64,000 bases of DNA. It comes from Fasciolopsis buskii (lineage: Eukaryota > Platyhelminthes > Trematoda > Plagiorchiida > Fasciolidae). The translations under genes were made by a program, and so were the position numbers. Of the stretch, positions 25,286-36,713 are shown piece after piece. The notes beneath the pieces were generated by a model that did no database searches, had not been told where the DNA came from, and was given only the letters and a program-made list of their open reading frames with translations. How positions within the stretch are numbered: the first letter of the stretch is position 1; each line of letters starts with the position of its first letter. The stretch is from contig LUCM01008308.1 of NCBI GenBank assembly GCA_008360955.1, forward strand, positions 218,217 to 282,216, given 5' to 3'.

Positions 25286-25490
25286 TGTAACGGTAATCGG
25301 GTACTGTGAATTGTTTACAGCCTCCCCGAATCCAGTGATCGCACCTCACGCTCCATAGGGTGACGAACACCAGTGTCGCTGTCAGGTTTTTAGTGTGACC
25401 TCCTCCAGCTCTCTCATTTCCTTATAAGAACTCCAGTTGTAAATTCCGGCTTGCGGGCTCCTCAATAAATTGTTGCTGCAATCGTACCCA
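25286..25490 (+). mobile_element. Possible LTR of a Ty3/Gypsy-type element
   Basis: The segment starts TGTAACGG and ends in CA, contains a TATA-like cttataag near 25420 followed about 40 bp later by caataaat (poly-A signal), and is followed by tggttagaagtgattt, which could be a decayed primer-binding site beginning TGG. The layout promoter then poly-A signal is what an LTR needs and is different from the surrounding DNA. No second LTR copy and no clear target-site duplication were found, so the boundaries are approximate. Confidence 0.35.
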
Positions 25491-26462
25491 TAAAGTGGTT
25501 AGAAGTGATTTGATAAAAACTAATGATGAAAGTAAAGACGATCATGCCATTGCCTAGAAACACATCTGGTGCTGATCGTCGAACGCGAATTATTCGTGCT
25601 TTCAGCATGCGGGGAGATAGGACAGTTGCTGGTCGATGGACAAATTTGTGTGATTAGGCTAACCCGTGCATTTTTCAACTTAAAAAATATTTACGGTGCT
25701 TCTGTTGTACGATGGTCGAAACAACACTCAGTGCTTTTGAATGATGGTCAGTCTATTGCAGCACTTCGAACAAGGCTGGCGAAAGATAACAGTTTCCAAG
25801 AAATTACAGAAGGATCGCTTCCTGACTTTCGCAGTTTATTAGAGTACTAAATGCAACATGGTTATTTCTGTTGCAAAATTAAGCCGCCCAGATCTCAGGA
25901 CACCTTTTGAACACCACATATTCTTAAGTTGGGTTATCGTTTTCTCTTAGAGATTGGAAGACGAAAGTGAATCAGTCTGATTAATCTGCCCAATGTTAAG
26001 GTTACTTGTTCACATTGGAGGAGTGAATAATTCTAATCCTTCCAAGTTCCCAGATTTCTGTCCGTACAACTTGAGTAAGGTTATCTACTGTGCAACGATG
26101 TTGTTTGCAATTTGATATGCCCAAAACGAGATCTTACCTGATAATGCGAACTATTACTGAAAGTTTTGAATCCTTACCCCTGTGCGTTTTGCAAACGAGG
26201 ATTGGTCTAAAGCAACGCACAATCTTCATTCTTCCCTTAATGATCTCGATTAAGTGCAAAACAGAATTAGGTGAACGGTAGTCACAGATCCCAGTTGACT
26301 AATTAGGTAAAAGTCGAATAGCCGGTTAGTATTTATACTAACCTGGAATTCATTAAGTCGTGGCATGATTTGTCGGGCAAAATTGGCTGTTGACTAATCA
26401 CTGAGGCCACCTAAAATTCTATAATAATTATTGTTAGTACGAACTTTATGACACTCCTTCAG
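25491..26462. other. No gene recognised
   Basis: A 93-codon plus-strand frame (25569-25850) beginning with an alternative codon is open and protein-like (GQLLVDGQICVIRLTRAFF) but unrecognised. It sits where the internal region of an LTR element would start if 25286-25490 were a 5' LTR. Confidence 0.3.
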
Positions 26463-26582
26463 ATTTTTTATATCAAAGCGTCAATGGCTGGAAGGCAAGT
26501 GTGGTCTGTTTCGGAATGTTGCGTGAAGAATTTGAACTGCCAGTTCTCCCTTATCCAAATGATGGGAGCCAGAAGAAGACAG
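26463..26582 (+). CDS. Candidate internal exon, exactly 40 codons
   Basis: The acceptor tatgacactccttcag ends at 26462 and the donor CAG then GTATTT begins at 26583. The 120 nt between are open in phase 0 on both sides, so the exon could be included or skipped without changing frame. The peptide starts IFYIKASMAGRQVWSVSE and ends QMMGARRRQ, with three Cys residues in between. No family is recognised. Confidence 0.25.
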
Positions 26583-28961
26583 GTATTTCTAGATGTTCCC
26601 ACTTTCTTTACTATTGTCTATTACCCACGTGGAGCATGTCAGTTTATTTAAAAAGCGTTGCGAACAGTAAACAGTATTAAGATGGATGCGATGAGAAATG
26701 CAGTTGCTTTTAAAGCGACTAAACAAAATGATGGCTTGTCAAAATCCCAAATGAGACGGCATCTACTTTTTGAATGGTTTGGGAGTGGAAATAACCCGTG
26801 GGTCGATTATATCGAATTGAAAATGATACCAAACAAAGTCTGCTAGTCGTTAGAACATTCATGACAATTCAAATAAATGACGGTAGTTTGCCCACAACTT
26901 TTAACCTGGCTTTATAAAAATAATCAACAATATTCCGGATGTTGAGCAAAATAGGAATCTGACACCGTAGACTTAACTGGACGGTGAGAAGCCAGCGTCG
27001 CACCGTTCCTGAGCTAGGTCTTCATTTTCACTAGGGACACTGTGTAAGGATGTTAATCATGTGCTTCATGAGCTGCGCAATGGTTTACAGTGTAAACAAT
27101 TCAGTTGCGCTTCAGCTACAGCTTGGTTCCCTGAAAGTGGATCATGTGAAAAATCAGAGCAAAAAGACAACCACCCATAACTCATTCAATGATTGACTCG
27201 CCCGTGGATCTGGATGATCCGGTCCATTTCCGTCAAAATTTCTGGTAAAAATGACAATTCTTCAGTCTCTTACTGGTGGAACAGAGCATCTTGTACTTAC
27301 CTGTCTGGAAGATTCGTATCTAGGTTCTGCGAAAAGGGAAGAATTCAATCATCTCAATTCCCTGAATTGGAAATTAGGTTCATTGTTGATTTCCATGCAA
27401 GACTGTTTACCCAACGGTCAGTCTGCATGCAGATGCAAGGGCGCGCATTTGGCAATGAACGACTGTGGCTCCTTAATCTATAGACTGTTCCTGAGAAAGA
27501 AAGAGGAAAAAATTGGGCAACAGCAATTTCTCCTCTAGTTCTGGGTTGGTAAATCATTAGTTTTGAAAAAATTGATTTTCTTGCGATCGCACGATTAAAC
27601 TTGATAATTTGCTTGAAAATAATGACAAAATTTGTCGCAGATTGGATCAGATGCCCAACTGTAACAGGCCGGGTAGCCGGAAAATTAGCTGAGCTGAGCT
27701 TTGCCGCTCTCGTCTAATGGTCAAGGTTTGGACGACCACATAATAGGTGACTTACTTATAATCCGTGGGGAAGGAACTGAAAATCCTGTTTACTTAGCCA
27801 CGGACCCGAGGTCGATTTTCGTTTGGAGACAATTTACTTGATCTTTTCCGTTTCTTATTTTTCTGGAAGCACTAGTAAACAGATCATCAGGTTTCCATTA
27901 CTTTCGATCATGATTGGTCATTTGGCCTCAGACGAATGAGCTAATGCATTTTTGGCACAATGAGACAACTACCCATCACTCACGGACCCTACAAACCTAG
28001 TAAGACAAAATATTTCCAAAAAAGGACAAGAAAAGTTGACTCGGACAATTGTCAACCCGATCGTCAGATGTGATCTGGCCTGTTTACTGCATGTTGTCCA
28101 AAACCGCATAAACAAAATAAAGGAAAATACTTAGAACATCGTTTGAAAACACTTCAGTTGTTGACGAAAGTACAGTCCTAGTGAACATAATACAATATAA
28201 GAACGGTTGCACAGGAGAGAACGAGGTACATATGTCTGAAGGGCGGAGGCGAGTGCGAAACTGGTCGCGTGATTCTGAATAGATTTTGTCCAGGTACCCA
28301 GGTATCATTTACAACCAGAATCGAAAACTCACACTTTATCGTTAACATTCCGGAATAATGCGACTCATTTTTCATGCAGTTACAAAAATCGATAACACTT
28401 AATAGCATCTAATTATGCGTATGCGTCTGTGGTTGTACTGGATTTCCGTAAGACGGAGAATTATAAGTTTTACTCGGTAAGCCAATTAATGCTAAAATAA
28501 TGGTCGCATTCTTTCGACAACTCAGCTTGTTTGGGACTTATATAATGGCCTAAATCAATTCAATCTGACTAATTCCGTATAAGCTGGATGAATGTGGGGA
28601 AATGTTGTTGAAACGCCTGAAACCGTTATCGGTAATTAACCAGTTCCCCGCCACCGGCGAGTTCCTTTTCTTTTTAACTGCATGGTCCATTAGTTGAACT
28701 TAAACAATCAAGCGAATCCATTTTATAAAACACGATGGTGTCAACTTAAACCATTTTGGAATCATTATCATCACCATCACCGTCCAGAGTTAAGCAATAA
28801 GCCTCAGTGACCACAGTCTTTCACATAGTTTCAAGTTGCAATAGAAAGAACGTGTATACCAGATGAGCAGAGAGTTGATCCGCAGGAATGTGTAAATAAT
28901 AGGATGCTGTAGTAACCAAAGTACGCAGCAGTCTAACGTTGCAAACGCCCAACTTCTCACT
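26583..28961. other. No gene recognised; one unassigned ORF
   Basis: The ATG-initiated plus-strand frame 27251-27538 (95 codons) contains SLTGGTEHLVLTCLEDSYLG and QSACRCKGAHLAMNDCGSL and looks more protein-like than its overlapping frame 27193-27483, but has no known relative in my memory. The rest, including 27660-27830, holds no supported feature. Confidence 0.3.
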
Positions 28962-29335
28962 CATTCTGATTAGACAGCAAGTTACACCAAGATCGCCATT
29001 ACCCACCTTTAGGCACCATATTCTTCCGCGTCTTCAGGTGACTGATTGACGGGTCTTTTGGACCCCAACCACGAGGACGTGAGACACCTACTTTACCTAA
29101 GTACGCCGTACATGTTCTCATTCCAAATTTCCACATCATTTGCTGACCTCCACATGATTTGTTCCACTCCGAGATAGGTACGTAGAACAGGGCACGGTAT
29201 GGTAGAGGGGTGCTGGTCATGCAGAATACGAGACCCAAGCAACGAAGTCTATTGTATGCTGTATAAGCTGTGCTGGAATATTCTCAGAACCGATTCCCAA
29301 TGCTTGATTTATAACCTAAGTGCCACAGTTTTGAA
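28962..29335 (-). mobile_element. RTE-like LINE 3' fragment, copy A2
   Basis: On the minus strand the C-terminal part of the reverse transcriptase is readable: LGIGSENIPAQLIQHT, a one-base shift, then RLRCLGLVFCMT (for RLRWLGHVLRM), LPYRALFYVPISEWNK, CGGQQMMW, LGKVGVSRPRGWGPKDP, LKTRKNMVPKGG, a stop, and WRSWCNLLSNQNE. The same order of motifs occurs in copies A1 and A4. It is truncated at the 5' side near 29335 and is dead through at least one frameshift and one stop. Confidence 0.8.
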
Positions 29336-29515
29336 TACGATTTTGACCATTTCTAAACTGTTACGGGAATAGTAGGTAGGGAAATTGAGAAACGCTTCCT
29401 GTTATGCCAGTGAAAATAAAAAGAAGGTTGTCAACTGGCACATCAACTTAGATTCATTCTGTGGATACGTCAGAGTTTACTCTTGGCTTCCGAGGGTTCC
29501 ATAACTGGAGTGCAA

Positions 29516-29570
29516 AACAACAACAACAACAACAACAACGACGACGTCAACAACAACAATAACAACAACC
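29516..29570. repeat. (AAC)n microsatellite
   Basis: AAC repeats interrupted by cgacgacgt and by one taa. Confidence 0.95.
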
Positions 29571-31865
29571 AGGGTAGATAGAAATACAACGAAGAGCAGT
29601 CGGATGCCTCCCTCTAGACGATCAACCGACCTTTTAGAGTACTTCATTATGCAGACAACTGTAGCCAACAAACTAGGCATGAAAATTAAAATGCGCTACT
29701 TGCAACGGGCTTCACGAGATCTACCAAGCAGGTTTTGATTGTGCAAAAGCCTTAGGGGTACTATAAATCCGAACCAAGACAAAGAGGAATATTGCGGCAT
29801 TCCCTGGATTCGCACGGATTCATACGGAAGGCCACCAGACAACACAAGATGCAAAAGCCTGTCAACTTATGAGTGTGAATGCTTCGTGGCGAATTCATTT
29901 GCCTACTTGCACGCTTGTCCCTCCCGTTTGTTTGTGTGTGCTCTGACGTGCAAGCCAAATTGTCTGTGGGAATGGTGGCAGTTCGCGCATTGTGCCATAG
30001 CGTCCACCCCACCTCTACTTCACCGGGGAACCGTGCATGAGTTCACACGGAGTTAGTGCCAAGAATAACAAATTTAGTTCGAATTTATGAAGTACTGTCA
30101 ATCCGTGGAACGATTCAGTTAACTTATCAACCTTTGGAAACGGTGGTTGATGAATCGTGTAATATGCCACCCATATTGTGATATTCAAGGGTTTGCCATA
30201 ATGTTTCGTTTAGAGTTCGTGATGCAAGTGATTTCTGAGAAAATGCGAGAATGTCTGAAGCAACCCATGTGACAAATCCGTGTTTGCTAGAAATTAGTCC
30301 TGTATGTGTTTCAGATGGTTTGAAGGAAAGTATTAAATTCAGCTAAGCCTTGTATGAATTTGATATTAGTTTGATCTGAACCATGGTTGGCTGTTAACAA
30401 AATCGAGCAGAATGATTTATAGTTTTTACTATTTTTTACTAAAATTTCGGAGTATCCGATTCTGATGTCTTCAAGGAGAACGATAAGTGAATACTATTGG
30501 CACTGGGATTCCAATCTCTCAAGACAGAGCGCTTTCTATTTTCAGGGAAATAGTAACTGAGTAGTCTCATTGACCTTGAAAACTGATGTCGACCTCAACT
30601 CGAATAAACGATTTTCATAAGATCATAATCACTTGATTTGTTATCCATACTGCAGTACGTTATCACCAGTAAAGTTGATACCATCCTCGTCTACGCACTG
30701 ACCACACCAATTTAAATGTTGAGGAAGATTTTGATTGAAATATGAGACTCAATACCCGGCGCCCTATGAAGTCTGGCTAGTGCTAAACAGCAAATGCCTC
30801 AGGTTATTCGATCAAGTCTATATTAGAAGGGTATCAGACTCGAGATTCGTTCTTACTGGAGTTCATCAGCACATCGTATGATCCCAGGGTTAAAGTGCAG
30901 GCTCCAATGAGACCAATATTCTAGTCGGTTGCTTCCCAAGTGCAAGGTTGATTGGATGACAAGAGGTTTATGCATGTAAAGTGGAGTCTGAAGGGCATTT
31001 GGTGAAAGTTAAAACCCTCAATCTCACATACTACTTGCAAATAATTGTGATCTACATGCAGTACTAACCAGTTGCTTTGGCCTCAACATAGAAATCAGAA
31101 AAAAGGACCACGGGTACAGGTCAACTGTTCACAAGTGTAGATTTTCTATCATTATGAAGGCTAAACTAAACTATAGTACATTTGCAGAAAATCGTTCATT
31201 ATGCTCACTAAAATTTGATTAATATCCTGAAATGTAACTGCGCTGAATCTGGGTTCGTTAGACGTCACTATGATGTGGACAAATCGGAAGTCATTACCAC
31301 TGCTGCCATTTTTATACCACACTTGCTTCGGAAGTCAAATATTCTGGTTACGTATAGCAAATCCAGAAGACTGGTTGCATGAAAACAATTTATGAGATGT
31401 TGAGAGCTCGCGTTTCGTCATGAAAAGTCCGATACAATTGTAGTGAACAGTGGCACGTTGCCTAGACATCAACGATTTCCAGGAGAAACACGTTGGGGAA
31501 ACCCTCGATTGGCTATGATATAGTTAGTTGGTCTCCATACGGTCAGTTTTAATTATTCACACACTTTATCCGTGCCGCCTAGAATTGGTTATTAGAAGGG
31601 TATTTCCATCTTGACTGGCTCTGTTCTTTCACTTTCATAACGACGGTGCATATGGGAGTCGAAGCCATCCTGGTCCGAAAAGAGCAAACGTGGCTGGCAT
31701 GCAGCCTTCGATCCCATCACACAGCACAAGGTGATCATCCTGGCTTTTGTTGGCCCTAAAATTAGACCTTTATTTGCGGAAACACTTGTTTCGTATTTTG
31801 TATTTCATTCAAAGCCGTGTGCTTTGTGTTACGGAATCCAGGCTTTACGAGAAATTCAGAATAAT
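29571..31865. other. No gene recognised
   Basis: The overlapping frames at 29739-30056 (plus) and 29761-30012 (minus) are unrecognised. Nothing else supportable was seen. Confidence 0.45.
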
Positions 31866-32069
31866 TTAATTCTCTTGGAAAACGTTCAGTGCCTCTGTCA
31901 GGATAGAGTTCAATGGAAGAAAACGGAAGACGGTGTTGCAACCTATATCAATAACCAATGGTCCGGCCAGTCCAGCACTGCCTTCACTTCCTCCAGTAAC
32001 CTGGCTGACTGTGTGGTACTTAAATGTCATCACAAAATATGCCCACTGAAGCGGAAAGTGTCTACATAA
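31866..32069 (+). pseudogene. LINE apurinic-type endonuclease scrap
   Basis: The end of the open frame 31731-32069 carries QDRVQWKKTEDGVATYINNQ followed by W, then SSNLADCVVLKC. This corresponds to the (F/Y)R.DR....GGGV..Y(I/V)...W segment of the endonuclease domain of CR1/RTE-type LINEs, which lies N-terminal to the reverse transcriptase. The glycine run is degraded (TEDGV). Only this segment remains, and an AT-rich tract at 32091-32110 follows. Assignment to one of the LINE families in the window is not possible because none of the other copies reaches this far 5'. Confidence 0.5.
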
Positions 32070-32090
32070 TGCTTGTTGCATGAGTTTTAC

Positions 32091-32110
32091 AATATATATA
32101 TGTATATATA
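32091..32110. repeat. Short (AT)n tract
   Basis: tatatatatgtatatata next to the LINE endonuclease scrap. Confidence 0.8.
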
Positions 32111-32596
32111 ATTCGACAAGACTGTTGTTTATTGCTTCATGCGTTTGCGCAATTTTGTTTGTTGCAAAAAAACGCCAAAAACGTTTGTCTCCTATAAGTT
32201 GTGATGCAGAAAAAGTAATGTTGATTAGGAGACAGCATTTAAATTAACTTATGTAATAGATTCAGATTAAATATGAAGACATTGAGTTACTTTATTTAGT
32301 CAAAGGGTAGAGAATCAAGGGTTACGGTTTCTCCAGTGGGACCATAGGGAACACAGATGTAGTAGCCTGGTTCTTGTAAACAGTATGTGAATATGCTAGA
32401 GAAAATTGCTTCTGGGTGTAGAAAAACGAAATCTAATTGAGTGTAACAGCCTCCAAACTGTCAATTACAAATGATACACAATTCTACGTTACCACATCGA
32501 ATTAAGTTCTGAGATGAAGAAAATATCCCTTGCTTGGAAATACCGCGAAATGTGCATATTTGATCGTTCCCTATTTAAAGTGGTCTTTTTTTCCAG

Positions 32597-32821
32597 TCGG
32601 ATCTGCTGGTCCCATTGGGAAGGCGGAATTGGGGGCATTTTCCTGCTGAAAATGTTTTCTCAATCAAATTTGTGACGTCGAGGAATCAAATATTTCGGCG
32701 TCGAGCGTCCACAACGGCTCTATGGGAACCCAAAAATGCAATACGTTTTAAGTCAGCTGCCTTGGTTTATTCACCAGTGATCTGGAAAAACTGCTTTTTG
32801 ATTTCTGGCTTATTAATCTGA
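32597..32821 (+). CDS. Candidate terminal exon, unknown
   Basis: The acceptor gtggtctttttttccag ends at 32596. From there the frame is open in phase 0 for 74 codons to TGA at 32819-32821. The peptide starts SDLLVPLGRRNWGHFPAENV and ends FLISGLLI, with a basic centre (IFRRRAST). Possible short C-terminal membrane segment. No family recognised. Confidence 0.22.
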   Translation, partial: SDLLVPLGRRNWGHFPAENVFSIKFVTSRNQIFRRRASTTALWEPKNAIRFKSAALVYSPVIWKNCFLISGLLI

Positions 32822-33089
32822 AAACATTGGGTGCTTATTCTGCAAAGAACTGATCGCAGCTTTAAACCTTTTCTCCATCGATATTTGCAGCCTTCCGGTA
32901 CTTGCATTGCTATTCATTTTTTATTATCCGTATACAAAATCTGAATTACTTGTAGCTTTCTAAATGGTCATTTCTAGCTTTTTTGCTTGCTTAGATTGAT
33001 CGAACTTAAGCCGATGGGTCTCGTGGATCTGTTAAAGAGCATTTTGGTCTTCTATGATCTCTCGTTCCCACCGTATTTTGGACTAGCTT

Positions 33090-33450
33090 AAGGGAAATAA
33101 GCTGAAATTTTGTTCGGATAAAACCGAAATGGAGAAAGTTAATAGAAATCTTGCAAATTCAAAATGGTCATTGTTCTCCGTTATCAGGCGTCCCTCATCA
33201 ATTGTATAGGAACTCCAATGTCCCATATTTAGCATGCATTTTGACAAACCGTGACCGTGGTTTAGCCAAATTCCTGAGCAACCCATCATAATGTTCTCTG
33301 ATTATTCCTAGGCGATTTTTAAACATTTTTACAAGGTGATGAGTGCAAATGTCTTCCTATTTTTTACCTCCACGACTGTTGATTGATACGTGACATTATT
33401 TTTTGTACGCAAAAGTCTATACAGTACAACACAATACAGTACGATACAAT
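33090..33450 (+). mobile_element. CR1-like LINE 3' end, copy B2
   Basis: From about 33090 the sequence aligns with the 3' end of the CR1-like element at 49430-51055: the coding tail (cccatattt, ttttgacaaa, cgtgaccg, aattcctgagcaac) and then the untranslated region (gcgat, gtgcaaat, cgacattatt or tgacattatt, gcaaaagtctatac). It ends in an acaatac-type repeat (33421-33450), the same simple tail as the other copy. The frame is interrupted. The start is approximate because similarity fades. Confidence 0.75.
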
Positions 33451-34623
33451 GATTGAACTTTACTGGCTTTAAAGCAGTCGAGCGTACTTGCTGCACTTAG
33501 TATGGAACATGGGAGAATGGTGGCGGAAGACCCAGAAAATTCCTGTACGTATTTGTCGAGGATAGCATCAGCAACTTTCCCATATTTGATTAGAAGCAGA
33601 ATCACTCAGAAATTGCGCTTCTGATGGACGAGTTTTAAACTCTCACCACTAGGGCCCAACGACCGTTAGGTAGTCTGGTCTGTTCAATGTTTCAGAGTTC
33701 TAAAAAAACCTTCAAACGATTTCAGTAATTACTACCTGTCATAAGTTGGGATATCCGAAGTGCCCCTTTATTAACTTTTCAAGAATTAACAACTGCTGTT
33801 CATTTTTCTAGCCTCGTCTACATTAGCATTATGTATCCAATACTGAGAAGCGAAAATAGGCCGTGAAAATATCTCACTCGAAATAATTGATCGTTTGTGT
33901 AAATTAATGCCTTGGCATCTCAGTCACTATTCTCATAGTGTGATTAACAAAAAAACACCAGCGCAAGACATTTTGCTCAAAAAGTAACTAAATTTCATTG
34001 ATTTTCGACTTTCAAATGGACCAAATACACAAACAATCAGCGTGAAACGAAACCTTGGCGCATTGCTTACAAAAACGATGTTTTCCATGGCGAAGTTTAA
34101 CTTCTCATTGTTAATGCCTTTCATTCTTTGCTTCTTTTGGTATCGAGACCACAAAATGCAACATTTTCACAAAAGGAATAGCGGCTAACTGGAGATCGAC
34201 CGAGTAAACAATAGAAATCAACTTCAGGCTGTGGTTTCTGGCCTTGAAACTGTGAATGACCTCACTCAAACAGCTGGCAACAGAACAGACATGCACCGGT
34301 ACATCGTGATCCGATGCCAAGGGTAGTCCTGATTAACGCACCGACTGAATAATTTGAATTATTTCAGACCCAATTAAAACCCAAACTTAAAACCCTACAT
34401 GAAATCAATAGTTTCGTGTTTTTACATTCTATTCTGTTTGTCTTATTGCAGTAGACGTAAAATGACAGAAGGAATTTGAATTTAACAAATCGCGTGCAAT
34501 GACTCTTACCCAGATGAAATTCGTTTGCACGTGACTACTTGTATTCCGTGGTTCTGTGTTTTGATTTTCCATCGAAACTCATTCATTTGTCATGCCAACA
34601 AGACCTGATATTTCCTCATTTAG
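33451..34623. other. No gene recognised
   Basis: Minus-strand frames at 33933-34154 and 34111-34320 are unrecognised and no repeat was identified. Confidence 0.4.
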
Positions 34624-34877
34624 AACGCCTCCAAATCCTGGTAGTGATCGACTATATGGGATTCAAATGTCCGTACATTGAAGACCCAATTTACATGCGC
34701 TCATTTTCGTTCTTGGCTGGGCATGAAAAAATCCCTGGTGTTGTTTTAACTGTTACACAATTGAATGGAAAATGCAATATGCAATTTTGCCACTTCTCGT
34801 TCTATTGTTTGCTTCATTTTTCGTTTTACAGCGCAGCCGCCCACAGCTTGCAACTGATACTGTCCGAATATATTTAG
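34624..34877 (+). CDS. Candidate exon, unknown
   Basis: A good acceptor, gacctgatatttcctcatttag, ends at 34623. The frame then runs 84 codons to TAG at 34875-34877 (phase 2 at the acceptor). The peptide begins RLQILVVIDYMGFKCPYIED and includes FLAGHEKIPGVVLTVTQLNG. A second strong acceptor (cttcatttttcgttttacag, ending 34831) opens another short exon in a different frame, RSRPQLATDTVRIYLDYL, to a stop at 34898-34900. Both cannot be used in the same transcript without a donor that I could not place. Confidence 0.22.
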
Positions 34878-34900
34878 ATTATCTATCGTCCCTACTCTAA

Positions 34901-36424
34901 GTGGGCACTGTCAGATAGGTTGTGGCAATATGCTGAATCACATGCATTGCATTTCGCAGCAAACAGCTTCACTTGACGAATAGATTTTCTCTGTCGACTT
35001 GAAATGCTCCGTTCCAACAGAGCTCTATTATTTGCACTTGTGTAGGCGGTAACGATTTTATCAGCTGCGCTAAAACCGTATTCGTACCTATTGCGGTATT
35101 TCTCAAGACACAAGTCGTAAATTAAGACTGGAAATCCTGGCCGTATTTTGTTTTGTTTCCTCATCGAAAAACTAAATATTCCTAATGGCCATTCAACGAT
35201 AATTTGCTCCTCGTGCTTCCTCTCAGCTAATTCTCCCACGGAATAAAACAGTTGCGCGAGTTTGATCCAACCGCTACGGATCCGAACATTTTGGGCAACG
35301 TGAACCTAATCTGCAAAATGTTGTCCCCGTTGTGCAAAATTTTCCTGCACACAAATTATTAATCCCCTTTTTATCACGTATTCTCGTTCTTTTCAAACCG
35401 CGACTGTTCTTATCGGAAAATAAATCTGTGAACGAAAACTGGTGAGCCACGAGTAATGCCCAATCCAACCAGCCAGTCACCGCAATTATTGATATCGTTA
35501 GCGTATCCACCCACAGTGATGAGCACCTTTTTGCGTACTTCCCGTCTATCTGATTGTGCGAGTATATGTCAGTTTGCAGCTAGATACTCGGTGTATCTCC
35601 CAACACGAAGGTACCGTTTGCTTGCAGGGAAAGAAACTGAATTTTTATCTCCTACGATAGCAAACTGCTTGGGAATATTTTCACTCTAAACGAGTTTTCG
35701 ACCAAGCTTGCAAAACGGACATACCCTATGGATATTCCTAAATTTAACGGAAGATTGCTGGTGAATTGTTTGACAGTTCACAAGCGAACATTACTAGTGT
35801 GAAATTGCATCACACGAACGGAGGCATTTGGTGGATTTGTGTCAATAATGTGGTCGATTTTTGTCTGGGAAATGACCAAAAGTGCGTGTTAAAAAGTGCA
35901 TCTCAGGTGGTTTGACAGTCAGTTGGTTCTGGTCCGTTCCCTGAATTTGCAAGCGGATTGCTGGAAGTTTGAGATAACTAAATCAAATACTCGAGCATTG
36001 GATCAGCTTTGTCGAAACCCGCGAATAATAATCTGTAGACTTTGAAGTTCTGCGTCAGAACTTCCTTGACCAGGGTAGAATTTCCCGGTGATTTCGTGCG
36101 CTAACGGCGTGCATCATTTACTTCGGTTTTGCCTACACGCTGACGACGTCAATTCAACAGGTGATGAATTGTTTGCGAACTAAACGTTGCTCTCACTTGT
36201 CAACTCTCGAAATCCGTTAGCCTGAGCTACGACCAACACCAATATTCAAAATCTCCGACAGTGATGTTAATTGAATAATTATTCAGGAGCATCAGGAGTC
36301 ACTATCAACGAAAAGTGTTGTTTAGCCACCTTATAGATTCGATGGTTCGCCGGTAATGAAATCCGCGGATGAAGTACAAGTACGGCCTTCACGGTTATTG
36401 ATAAGCAATTTACTTTAATTATTA
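34901..36424. other. No gene recognised
   Basis: Two consecutive minus-strand frames (35274-35510, with a Cys-rich end, and 34892-35239) and a plus-strand frame (35456-35689) are open. None is recognised and no splice pair joins them convincingly. Confidence 0.35.
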
Positions 36425-36638
36425 ATGAAACAACAGTGTACATCATTTTTAGAAGAGGAATCGCGGCAAACAGGCCACCTGCTCGGTGGTCATCTTGATA
36501 TTAGAATACCAATAAGACCCGTATCTAGAACTCACTGGCCTCAAATACAAGCATCTGCAGTGACTCCGTACGATAGCAGTGGTTTCGATAGCATGTTGCA
36601 TATAATATACAATCTTGTCGTCATTGACTTGCACAATG
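36425..36638 (+). CDS. Candidate first exon with flanking 75-nt intron
   Basis: An ATG at 36425 opens 71 codons (starts MKQQCTSFLEEESRQTG; includes GGHLDIRIPIRPVSRTHWP) up to a near-consensus donor, AATG then GTAAGTAG, at 36639. An acceptor (attttccgcgttacag) follows at 36713, giving a 75-nt intron of a size known in flatworm genes. In the ATG frame the second exon would add only nine codons (E, FLVAAYLV) before TAA; the longer frame after the acceptor (36714-36926) is in a different phase. The minus-strand 134-codon frame 36449-36853 overlaps both and competes with this model. Confidence 0.22.
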
Positions 36639-36713
36639 GTAAGTAGTGCACAGTGGCCAGCATCTAAATCAAAATCCGAAAGTATTTGAAAATAAATATT
36701 TTCCGCGTTACAG

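Noticed and set aside
27700..27830. tRNA-like ctcgtctaatggtcaag followed by gaggtcgatttt
   Set aside because: The putative A and B boxes are about 80 nt apart and no cloverleaf stems pair.
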